Positions 1 to 7,500 of a stretch of DNA of 10,739 nt are shown here, piece by piece. The stretch spans positions 1-10,739 of the forward strand of contig JAXIUW010216952.1 of assembly GCA_035591015.1 (NCBI GenBank), given 5' to 3'. Positions within the stretch are counted from its first letter, which is position 1; each line of letters begins with the position of its first letter. This stretch comes from Cephalothrix simula. Lineage: Eukaryota > Nemertea > Palaeonemertea > Archinemertea > Cephalotrichidae. The position numbers and the translations under genes are program-made. Below the pieces are notes generated by a model that searched no databases, was not told the DNA's origin, and worked only from the letters and a program-made list of their open reading frames with translations.

Positions 1-228
1 AAACTTTATAAAAAAATTTCCCGTTTCTTCAGTTCATATTTGAAGGAGGGCTTCCGGTTTCTTGACCAATCAAAGTAGGACTTGTTTGTAGCTTTCATTG
101 GCGCTCTTTCACGGTTTATTATTTTCACTCTAGGCCCAGGGGGGGTTGTCAGCCTAGTTTCATACTCCTAGGTGGGGTGGGTGTTTTGGGGCACGGTTTT
201 GGGGTCTGCGGGAATAGTTGGCGGGAAA

Positions 229-248
229 CTAGTCTGACGTCAGACTAG
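229..248. repeat. 20-bp perfect palindrome centred on a CRE
   Basis: CTAGTCTGACGTCAGACTAG equals its own reverse complement over all 20 bases. Its centre is the 8-bp cAMP-response-element palindrome TGACGTCA (235-242). A second TGACGTCA at 299-306 lies in related but non-palindromic flanks (TTTGACGTCAGGCTA). The half-word GTCAGACTAG also recurs in variant form elsewhere in 148-922, so the palindrome may belong to a mobile element's subterminal motif rather than to a host promoter. Confidence 0.75.
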
Positions 249-249
249 G

Positions 250-295
250 TAGTGATTAATTACATGTAGTGATTAATTAGCTTAGTGATTAATTA
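250..295 (+). repeat. three copies of TAGTGATTAATTA
   Basis: The 13-bp word TAGTGATTAATTA occurs identically at 250-262, 267-279 and 283-295, spaced 17 and 16 bases apart. Each copy contains TGATTAAT, which fits the bipartite PBX-HOX consensus, and TAATTA, a homeodomain core. The array sits exactly between the two TGACGTCA sites. The copies are certain; binding by homeodomain proteins is inferred from the motif only. Confidence 0.8.
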
Positions 296-572
296 GTTTG
301 ACGTCAGGCTACAAGGCCGGTAGTTGGTGGGTGTTTCGACATTTTACAGGGGTATTATATTACCAAATGTAGGCTACCTTTTTTTCCCCAACCCCCAAAT
401 TTTGGTTGTACTTCTTCCCTATGGGGTATAAAAACATGAAAATAGCCAGGTAAGTTTCATAACTCGTACACTATTGCTATTTTTTTCTTGCCTGTTTATA
501 TTTTTATAGGGCTTCTGTGTACTTTTTTTCCCCAACCTTGGTTGGCGCAAATAAGAATATATACCCCGGGCA

Positions 573-917
573 CTGACATTTTACTAGGACACCCACCCTA
601 TAAGACACATCCTTATCTGACACAAAAAAGATAAAAATTTTTCCCTATAACCAAAAATAATGTCAGACTAATACTTGTGGATAAAAATTTTGTCGCGAAA
701 GCAAAAAATCACCACACAATTCTTTTCTTCGAGACATATGGGCCAATTAATTTTTGAAATTTTTTTCTTATGTGACAATTTTTTTCCTTTCTCAATACAC
801 TTTGAAATTTTTTTGTTGCGCGCAACCGAAAAAAATTGGGGTGTGGGGATCAGTTTTTATTTTTTGTGTCAGATTAGGGTGTGTCTTATAGGGTGGGTGA
901 CCATCGGATAGTGTCAG
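573..917. mobile_element. short inverted-repeat element (MITE-like), family unassigned
   Basis: The left end (about 573-622) and the right end (about 866-917) are inverted copies. CACCCACCCTATAAGACACA beginning near 589 is mirrored by TGTGTCTTATAGGGTGGGTG ending near 899. The pairing then continues through the CTGACAC / GTGTCAG words and into the A- or T-rich interior, and more weakly outward to CTGACA (573-578) and TGTCAG (912-917). The interior is T-rich and includes a 14-bp direct repeat TTTGAAATTTTTTT (753-766 and 801-814) and the palindrome GTTGCGCGCAAC (815-826). No transposase fragment and no clear target-site duplication could be found. The exact ends are therefore uncertain: either the CTGACA words or the GG(A/T)CACCC words may be terminal. 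The size and structure fit a non-autonomous DNA transposon. Confidence 0.55.
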
Positions 918-922
918 ATTAG

Positions 923-1283
923 TTTGATTTAGTAGAGACTAGCATTTTTGGCAGTCCCTTGCCGATACCATCAAGATTTCCGATTATGGCTGTTCATTCG
1001 GCAGTCAAAAAACAAGTAATACTTGATACTGCGCTGAAGAACTTAGTTTGTACAAATGTACATGTATATATAATTACCATCAAGTGCAACGAGGCATTGA
1101 TTACCATGCATATGATGATAACTTTACATTTTTCATACTAGTACATGCAGTCTAACTTGATGTCCTTATCGGCAATCGGCGTTCTGCAAATCGAAAGAAA
1201 GGTAAACATGTGAAAGAATACGCCTAAAATACTACCGGGCGTATAAGACCTAATTAAGCACATTCAAAGTTTAAAAGGTAGTT
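923..1283. other. AT-rich non-coding sequence, nothing recognised
   Basis: No repeat, RNA gene or credible coding frame is visible in this stretch. The only open frame starting here (959-1141, 60 codons) has no recognisable motif and is of chance length for this composition. Confidence 0.5.
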
Positions 1284-1357
1284 TTTCTTGAATTGCGAAA
1301 CGGCTGGAAAGTTTTACTAAAGTTTTTTGAATTGCGAAACGGTTGGAAAGTTTTACT
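1284..1357 (+). repeat. 39-bp tandem duplication, two copies
   Basis: A unit containing TTGAATTGCGAAACGG followed by a TGGAAAGTTTTACT segment occurs twice with a 39-base period (cores at 1288 and 1327). The core differs mainly by CGGCTGG versus CGGTTGG. The close match of the copies implies a fairly recent local duplication. There is no coding or structural role visible. Confidence 0.8.
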
Positions 1358-2067
1358 TAGGTGATGATTTACGAGTATACACGTCAGAATTTGTCAACCT
1401 TTTTGTCCCCTGAAAATAATCCATTGATTGGAGATTGGAGGAACCTACCATCCTGGGAAACCAGCAATTACGTTTTAACCCCTAGTTTTAAATTGTCTAA
1501 AGTTCTAAAATTTACATGTAGTTCTTCCATTCCAAAGTTTTAAATGGACAATTAATTCCTTCAGCGGCGATCAAAAGAGATCAGTCATTGAACCGTGTGA
1601 AATTGGAAATTTATTTTGAATTACCCCTACCCTTTAAAGTTTTTTAAATGGGTTTAGTTTCCTATCGCTTTGCTCGGACGCCATTATCTTTCTCTTCAAA
1701 TTTCTTTTTTTCGATTAAAAGTAAATTACTGGAGAGATCTTCTCCTTGTCTGTTAGTTGAATCCTAAAAGATAAGGAAATACACTTTTAGCTTGATGTAC
1801 GATGGCCTGATCTTTTATTAATTAGATAGACTGACTTTAAATGGAACTTTTTCCAACATTTTTTAAATTTATAGGCATGAATAGCTATCATTTCCGTTCA
1901 AAAATAGTGAATGAATTTTTTAAAAGTAAATCTGCTGATAGATTTAGTTTTATTTAGTCGAAAAATCAATCAGTCATTGGGGTTCTTCAGCAAAACGTTA
2001 TCCAAAAATGTAGTAGTACAGTAGAAGAAAATTCTACACCAATGTTGAACGTACATCATGATCGAGC
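1358..2067. other. AT-rich non-coding sequence, nothing recognised
   Basis: About 700 bases lack convincing repeats, RNA genes or exons. A 60-codon frame at 1361-1543 has no recognisable features. Short AT-rich words and scattered T-runs dominate. Confidence 0.5.
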
Positions 2068-2307
2068 GTACTTACTAAAACATTAAACCACAGTGGAAAC
2101 CACATGAAACCAGTCGGATTTCAATAAAACATGACCGGAAACCAGAGGAAACCAGTGGGCTTTTCTAATTATTCCTGATGGTAATCGAGAAAATCATTAA
2201 TTAAGTTAACAGCCCAAAACTTGTCCTTGTAATGTGCCATGCCTTTGCGCATTTGACAATTTTCAGTCTGTTTAAGAAGCAATTCAAATGCGTGATTAGT
2301 ATGCGGC

Positions 2308-2404
2308 CGTACTTACTAAAACATGAAACTACATGAAATTAAACCAGTACCAAAAGGTGGAAACCAGTAATATTCCTATTAATTAGCACTCCGAAATTAG
2401 TCCT
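2308..2404 (+). repeat. third, internal copy of the element end
   Basis: CGTACTTACTAAAACATGAA at 2308 repeats the outer terminus seen at 2068 and, inverted, at 3231. It is followed by a GGTGGAAACCAGT word and ATTCCTATTAATTAG, resembling the corresponding part of the left arm. The copy is in direct orientation relative to the left arm, about 240 bases inside it. It suggests either two overlapping insertions of the same family or a tandem duplication of the terminus. Confidence 0.6.
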
Positions 2405-2625
2405 CTTCAAAATTGCGAAGTATTCAAGGTGTGCCGACAATACATCGTGGAAGCTGTCAATCATAAGTGTAACCGCCCCATTTATGTCATTGAGATTATA
2501 CTTCAAAGGTTCCCGACCATTTGTGAAACCGAAACTGTCAATCAACACTGTCAATTATTTTTTCCCCGCCCATTTTGAGTTTGAAAATTTACGCACCTGA
2601 TGTTCTCTTTGAAATAACAGCATAC
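2405..2625. other. internal region of the inverted-repeat element
   Basis: This non-repeated centre between the arms is less AT-rich than its surroundings. On the minus strand an open frame spans 2339-2554. It has no ATG at its upstream end (the first codon is TTG, preceded by an in-frame TAA), and its middle reads NDINGAVTLMIDSFHDVLSA. I do not recognise this protein. It may be a fragment of a captured host exon or a chance frame. The word CTGTCAAT occurs at about 2453, 2535 and 2547. Confidence 0.35.
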
Positions 2626-2697
2626 AAATGACGAATTGTCAAATGTACAAAGGCATGGCTCAAAAATTACAAAGACAAGTTTTGGGCTGCTAAAAAC

Positions 2698-2702
2698 TTA
2701 AT
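2698..2702. repeat. left target-site duplication TTAAT
   Basis: TTAAT directly precedes the CAGGGTGG end and is repeated directly after the CCACCCTG end at 3102-3106. Comparison with the empty site in the opposite arm (around 2193-2205, minus strand) shows that exactly one copy was present before insertion. Confidence 0.75.
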
Positions 2703-3101
2703 CAGGGTGGACAGTGTTTCAAGATTTTGGAATTCCCTTCCCTGACCTTTCCCTGATTTCAAGGACCCTTCGCAGGAAATTCCCTGACTTCATAGTACCA
2801 ATAATAAACACAAATATTTAAAACTAGCTTCATGTGGTTTTCAACGAAAAGCGACATTTTCATCAGATGAGATATTTTCACTGAAAGCGACACTATCATC
2901 AAACGCGACATATTCATCGAAAGCGACATTTTCATCGAAGGCGACGTTTTCATCGAAAAGTGAATATTGGCTAAATTCCAATTTCCCTGACTTTCCATGT
3001 TTTGACAAAATTCCCTGACTTTTCCCTTACATTTGAAGGCTAAAATGAAATTCCCTGACTTTTCCCCGATTTCCATGTTTTCCAGGTGGCTGGCCACCCT
3101 G
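2703..3101. mobile_element. hAT-like non-autonomous element inserted in the older element
   Basis: The 399-bp insert begins CAGGGTGG (2703-2710) and ends CCACCCTG (3094-3101), an 8-bp perfect terminal inverted repeat of the CAGGG type common in hAT transposons. It is flanked by TTAAT on both sides (2698-2702 and 3102-3106). The uninterrupted left arm of the host element reads, in the same orientation, ACTTAATTAATGA with a single TTAAT, confirming a 5-bp target duplication. The interior contains TTCCCTGA six times in the same orientation (2738, 2749, 2780, 2983, 3011, 3051). Elements with CCTGGAAAACATGG and GTCAGGGAATT words of this kind are, from memory, widespread in invertebrate genomes. 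No transposase is present. A TTAA duplication with a T-starting element is formally possible, but the ends are then asymmetric. Confidence 0.75.
2847..2954. repeat. 18-bp minisatellite, six units, inside the hAT-like element
   Basis: Six consecutive 18-base units start at 2847, 2865, 2883, 2901, 2919 and 2937, with consensus GAAAGCGACATTTTCATC. Units 5 and 6 are the most regular; unit 2 is the most diverged. A degenerate seventh unit may follow at 2955. Because the period is a multiple of three, the minus strand stays open and reads a hexapeptide-like series (KMSLSM and variants). This explains the 112-codon minus-strand frame at 2759-3097 as a repeat artefact, not a gene. Confidence 0.85.
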
Positions 3102-3106
3102 TTAAT
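3102..3106. repeat. right target-site duplication TTAAT
   Basis: This is the partner of the TTAAT at 2698-2702. The sequence continues TAATGATTTTC, which matches the reverse complement of the left arm at about 2186-2198, so the host element resumes immediately. Confidence 0.75.
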
Positions 3107-3231
3107 TAATGATTTTCTTTATTATTAGGAATAATTAGAAAATTCCACTGATTTCATGTTGAGGTTTTATTTAAAACTAGCTTTATGTGGTTTCTACTGG
3201 TTTCCACTGGCTTCATGTTTTAGTAAATACG

Positions 3232-3507
3232 GGTTGTAGTCATTTTAGAAAGAGAAGCGACTGTTTATTTACTAATGATCAATTAAAGTAGTTAATTGTA
3301 AAAAGAAAATACAAATAATTAATAATGTCATACGATACTGTACAAAACATGGCTTTTAACTTATCAACATAACCATTGACTTATTTTGGTAAGTTTATGT
3401 TATTTTGATCTTACACGAACCTCCAGTAGAAAGATAGTGCAAATCTAGAGCAATATCTTTACCAACAATTAGTTAACTACCTTTTATAATGAGATAGTAA
3501 CTCTTTA
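3232..3507. other. AT-rich non-coding sequence, nothing recognised
   Basis: No convincing repeat, RNA gene or exon is visible between the transposon remnant and the next tandem duplication. Confidence 0.5.
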
Positions 3508-3551
3508 TTGTTTTGAATTGGTATCTTTATCGTTTTGAATTGGTATCTTTA
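3508..3551 (+). repeat. 22-bp tandem duplication, two copies
   Basis: GTTTTGAATTGGTATCTTTA occurs at 3510-3529 and 3532-3551, giving two 22-base units (3508-3529 and 3530-3551) that differ at one base near the start. This is a simple local duplication with no visible role. Confidence 0.85.
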
Positions 3552-3673
3552 AGTTCATAATCACTTTATAAGGCCATATTATAAAATTTGTGTAGAACGT
3601 ACAGTAAATGAAGAAATATTAAGGTGAATAGCCCTAGAACATTTTTGTACCTTATACAAACATAACAATCATT

Positions 3674-3759
3674 TATAATGTGTAGAATTAATACTGGTTT
3701 AAAAAGTCATAAACCATATAATGTGTAGAATTAATACTGGTTTAAAAAGTCATAAACCA
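3674..3759 (+). repeat. 43-bp perfect tandem duplication with hairpin
   Basis: Two identical 43-base units (3674-3716 and 3717-3759) begin TATAATGTGTAGAATTAATA. Each ends with TGGTTTA, an 8-base loop and TAAACCA, a perfect 7-bp stem. Complete identity of the copies implies a recent duplication. A possible outer inverted pair, GTAGAACGT at 3592-3600 and ACGTTCTAC at 3772-3780, brackets the array. Confidence 0.9.
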
Positions 3760-3780
3760 TTTTACGTAATGACGTTCTAC

Positions 3781-4348
3781 AGAATGCTAATGATTCAATC
3801 ACATGATGATGAACTCAGACAAACTGTCATAGTGTAGACTCTTTAAACAATTTTACAAATACAAAAATGGAACAATAAAGAGAAGCATAATAATAAAAGA
3901 ACATTTATTTAATATGAATATTATATGTATATACACATTATTAATAATACCAATTGGACTATAATTTTGAAATTAGTACAAATACTAATGCAATGAATTG
4001 GAAAAAAAGTTCTTGCAAGTTTCTTTTTTATCTCTTAATTTCAATCCTTTAGATACATTTGATTGTTTTGAATCAAAATTAAATCCATTGGTGTGTTAAT
4101 CACATAATATAATTTTTACTGTACATAACAAAATTTACAAGATCAACGTGTTCAATTTTACAAGTGTATTACAGTATGCAACTAAAATAAGACTAAATGT
4201 ATTTACATTATATTAAGACAATTAATAATAATGGACATTCCAAAATGGACATTAGTATACGCCTCTTTTATGGGCAAGATAAATGGATATCAGTTATTCA
4301 TGTAGCATATAATTTTCTGGATTTAACTCCATTATTAGTTCATGATAA
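3781..4348. other. very AT-rich non-coding sequence
   Basis: Nothing is recognised apart from short AT words and a small duplication of AATGGACATT (about 4230-4255). Confidence 0.5.
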
Positions 4349-4587
4349 TTAACCAATAAAAAAATTAATCTCACTGATAATTTTTAGGAATTTCAAAAAT
4401 TGTAGTAAATAAATGAAAAATTGGAAATAATATTGAATTGTCAAATGTATATACATATATCCTTTTGAACCTATATGTGCTTCTTTCAAATTTAATAAAA
4501 GATTAAAGATTGTGCTGCCTCCAATTATCATTGGTTCTGCACCTTTAGGAAATTTCACAAACAATGCGAACACACAGACAGTCAGAC
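4349..4587 (-). other. exon-like open frame, weak candidate
   Basis: On the minus strand an acceptor-like CCTTGTGTTTTAG ends at 4588, and an open frame follows from 4587 to 4349. Its first part, roughly 45 residues, reads GLTVCVFALFVKFPKGAEPM followed by IIGGSTIFNLLLNLKEAHIG. This contains a possible membrane segment, a charged FVKFPKGAEP turn and a second hydrophobic stretch. After that the frame becomes AT-driven (many Y, F, I, K, N), so any exon would end before about 4450, but no GT donor of good quality is visible there. No ATG is present at its start. I do not recognise the family. It could be a decayed exon or chance. Confidence 0.18.
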
Positions 4588-5481
4588 CTAAAACACAAGG
4601 CTACCATTATCACTGCACAATAGGAGTATAAAATTTTGGTGTCATTTTTCCTAAAGTCCCATTTTATCTAAAATCATTTCTAACTATTGATAAATTATAT
4701 ATTACTTGAAATAAAAAGGAAAAATTTATAGATTTTTTAAGAAATAAAAAAGGTTTTAATGATACAAAAAATAGTCTTATCTTCTAAAGAAAATTTTAAT
4801 CAAAAAAATTAATTGAACTTTGTAGAAAAAAGAAACTAGTCGTATAGAATTTAAATATTTTAGGATTAAGTTCTTAATTATCTAAAACCAGGGGGTCAAC
4901 TTATTTTAGTAAATTCAAGTCGAACTAACACTGGGAGTAATGATTAGTGAGTATACATGTAAGTACCACTAATTAGTGGGATTGTCTCTACTTTGTTAAA
5001 TTGAGAATCAGATTGTACTTACTAAATTTTGAATTCAGAATAATCAAAAGTCATATCCTGTCGTTTCCTACCATTTGTTAATTAGTATCACAGAATAAAG
5101 AATGAATGAATGTCTTCCATATTCAACCATTTTACTGTTTAATTTTGACAAAAGGGAAAGCTCTTTAAACTAAATTTTTGGTTTACCTTTATAATTGTTA
5201 GGATTAAAGGTTATTAATTAAAAAAAAAAAGGTATTATATAGTTATTGGACGCAACATAAAAGCAGTTATAACTGCTCAAATTGCACGACAACTTTTTAG
5301 CAAGTATCCGCATAATTCTGTCTTCTTTAAGCCTACCTCTTATAAATATTTCCAGTTCCAGAAATGCATTGTTCTCATTATGGATTTTTTCAAATTCTCT
5401 AGAACATTTCTAGAATTTAGAAAAAAATTAATTATAAGATCTTTTACATTTCCATAACACTTCCGAATTTAGGCTTATATT
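4588..5481. other. very AT-rich non-coding sequence
   Basis: About 900 bases hold no recognisable gene. Minor items are the palindrome at 4966-4979 and an uninterrupted A-run at about 5220-5230. Confidence 0.5.
4966..4979. repeat. 14-bp palindrome with homeodomain core
   Basis: CCACTAATTAGTGG is a perfect palindrome centred on CTAATTAG, a typical dimeric homeodomain site. A related ATGATTAGTG word lies just upstream at about 4940. Function is not shown by the sequence. Confidence 0.6.
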
Positions 5482-5519
5482 TTATACTTAATGGAATTTT
5501 TTATACTTAATGGAATTTT
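5482..5519 (+). repeat. 19-bp perfect tandem duplication
   Basis: TTATACTTAATGGAATTTT occurs at 5482-5500 and again at 5501-5519 without mismatch. It is a local duplication with no visible role. Confidence 0.9.
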
Positions 5520-7335
5520 ACAACATATTTCATAACATATCGAGGATTAGTACAAATATTAGCTTTCTGTCAGGCTTTTTCTACTTTTAACTCCTTGACA
5601 TTTTCAAAATACTACTTATATACTTCATTTAAAGGAATTATTCTGTCCCATTTGATAACTGTGAATGGTAGGTAGCTTGAGCAGAATCAAATTATACTTT
5701 TATCAATATCATGACCATGACTATGGATATTTCGTCATTCTAGCTCCTCTTTTTATCGATATATTTTTTAATTAGGCCTATATGGAATTATATATATATA
5801 TTTCTGAGAAAAAATAAATACCATAAATTTTATTCTTATATGCAACCTATCATTTAACATCAATATGAAAATTTAATCAAAGAATGATTTCACAAGCACT
5901 TTGCTTTTTGTCAATCAAGCTCTGTCTGTCGTTAGATATTTTAGTAAATTATTTACATGTTTCTCAGGACAATTATTTGGAATATAATGCCAATGAATTC
6001 ATACATGATTGTTATATGTAATTTAATCATAATGACAGAACAAATTGCAAATTATTCAATTTACTCACGCACATAAGCAGTACCCTTCATATTTCACAAA
6101 TGTCAACAATCAACAAACTCTTGTCCCAATCACGCCACATTGCACTCAACAATCAATAATAAATGAAATAACAAAATGCCTAATCATAACATTCGATTTT
6201 TAGTACTCAAACACACATTGCAACTGATTGCAAGAAGATAATTAGAAATATAATCATCCAACCAAGCGCCAATGAATCGATTATCATTAATATAATTTTC
6301 TTTAATCATGGACACATTCTTAAATTATTGAATAAAAATAAATATTTAAGAATAATTTCTATAGTATAATTCAATTTATAAAGATACTTCTTAGGATTTT
6401 TATATGAAACTGAAAATAAGAATTTAATTTTTAATTGGATATGTAAAATTAATTTTTGGACATAAAATAATGTTATTTGGGGTTATTTGCGATCTTATGT
6501 ACAATAAATCAAGCCCAAAAATGTCAATTTATCAAATTAGATTGCAGAGATTTTATTGCATCATATGGATAAGAGTGTCAAATGCTTTTGATAGGTCTAA
6601 AATAATATTTAAAATACTCAAATAAACTCATCAATTAAGTATTAAATTTATAAAAATCCAACTGAATAATTTAAACAATAATCTTAATTTGAAGAACCTT
6701 TCTCAATGCTTATTTGAATTACAAAACTTATACCAGTGAAGGGATTATCTTTGCTTGGTATTTGAATTCAATTAAATACTTAAAATCCACAGAAAAAATC
6801 CATATTGATCATTTTTAAAATTTTCTTAAATAGATCAAATCCTTGTTGGAATTTCAAATTCAAAAAGGATTAGCTAGAACCATTAATTGTGATGTTAAAA
6901 ATGATCAAGGTTACAAGCCCTGGGTTGTAAGCTTCACACGTCTACTTCATAGATAAGGCTCTCATAAAACGAAGTGAATCAATAACCGTCTATTAGAGCC
7001 GACCAAACATACTAGCTCATTAATATATTCATGAGGTCGTGGTTCAGCAATTATATAACTTTAATCGGACTGACAAATAAGAACTCACATTTCAAAAGAA
7101 ATCAGAGCATAGTTTTGTTACACATGGGAACAACATATTAGATTTATGAATTTATATTAATAAGATTAGGATTTAAAAACTTTTTTTACTTCTGCCGTAA
7201 AGTAGCTGTCTGATCGGCTGGCATAGTTCATTTCATAGCAAACTTGCAAATAAGGGCAGGATTAAAAATGTCAAGAGCATAGTTTTATAGACAACATTAT
7301 ACGAAACATTATCGTCCTACTTTTGTCAAGTAAAT
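5520..7335. other. very AT-rich non-coding sequence
   Basis: About 1.8 kb contain only a short TA microsatellite (about 5788-5802), many A/T runs and stop codons in all frames. No open frame of note, RNA gene or long inverted repeat was found. It is consistent with intergenic or intronic DNA. Confidence 0.55.
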
Positions 7336-7405
7336 GTGTTTGAAAAAAGAGATATAAACATTCATTTGCTTCATAATTTTTTGTGGGTATTCCAAACAAT
7401 TACAG

Positions 7406-7500
7406 ATCTGTGCCCTGATTGGTCGATCAGTGACGGAATTGACAAAAAGCACCTGACTTGGGAATTTCCGTCGTTGACTTCTCCGGACTCTAGCGGAGAG
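7406..7500 (+). other. exon-like island, weak candidate
   Basis: The segment is clearly less AT-rich than its flanks. It follows an acceptor-like CCAAACAATTACAG (ending 7405) and precedes GTGTTC (7501), a weak donor. In the open frame it reads DLCPDWSISDGIDKKHLTWE and then FPSLTSPDSSGE, a mixed-composition peptide unlike the AT-driven translation around it. The containing frame spans 7336-7557. The opposite strand is also open (7371-7571), so the direction is uncertain. No family is recognised. It may be a small exon, a fragment of a mobile element, or chance. Confidence 0.2.

Larger units (their letters stand above)
60..460 (+). promoter_or_regulatory. promoter- or enhancer-like cluster of binding-site words
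   Basis: This less AT-rich stretch groups several exact consensus words. There is a CCAAT box at 66-70, a reversed one (ATTGG) at 97-101, an E2F/DP-type site TTGGCGGGAAA at 218-228, perfect CREB/ATF palindromes TGACGTCA at 235-242 and 299-306, three TGATTAAT words between those two, and a TATA-like TATAAAAA at 427-434. CCAAT, E2F and CRE sites occur together in many animal promoters. No coding exon can be recognised downstream, so a transcription start is not established. The cluster could equally be an enhancer, the remnant of a mobile-element promoter, or chance. The word matches are directly visible; the regulatory role is inference. Confidence 0.25.
2068..3231. mobile_element. decayed inverted-repeat DNA transposon remnant, interrupted
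   Basis: The left arm (2068-2263) and right arm (2626-3231, without the insert at 2703-3101) are inverted copies about 195 bases long. The outer end starts CGTACTTACTAAAACAT on the left; its reversed form is ATGTTTTAGTAAATACG on the right. Both arms then carry repeated GGAAACCAGT/GGAAACCACAT words, a TTTTCTAATTATTCCT block and an AAAATCATTAATTAA block. The inner part is best preserved: AGCCCAAAACTTGTC at about 2211 pairs with the reverse complement of 2671-2688, and ATTTGACAATT at about 2250 pairs near 2633-2643. A further partial copy of the outer end lies inside, at 2308. No transposase is visible. TA may be the target duplication, but that is unproven because flanking bases are also shared between copies. 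This is probably a non-autonomous element or foldback remnant. Confidence 0.65.

Noticed and set aside
675-911. 78-codon plus-strand frame
   Set aside because: It lies entirely within the inverted-repeat element, reads mostly F, I, L and K from T/A runs, and has no recognisable motif.
2847-2954. CRISPR-like array
   Set aside because: The 18-bp units are directly adjacent without spacers and the context is an animal-type transposon.
2759-3097. 112-codon minus-strand frame
   Set aside because: It is explained by the 18-bp minisatellite and the repeated TTCCCTGA words of the hAT-like element, with no domain.
5220-5230. poly(A) tail of a retroposed copy
   Set aside because: The A-run is short, no retroelement body lies upstream and no flanking target duplication was found.
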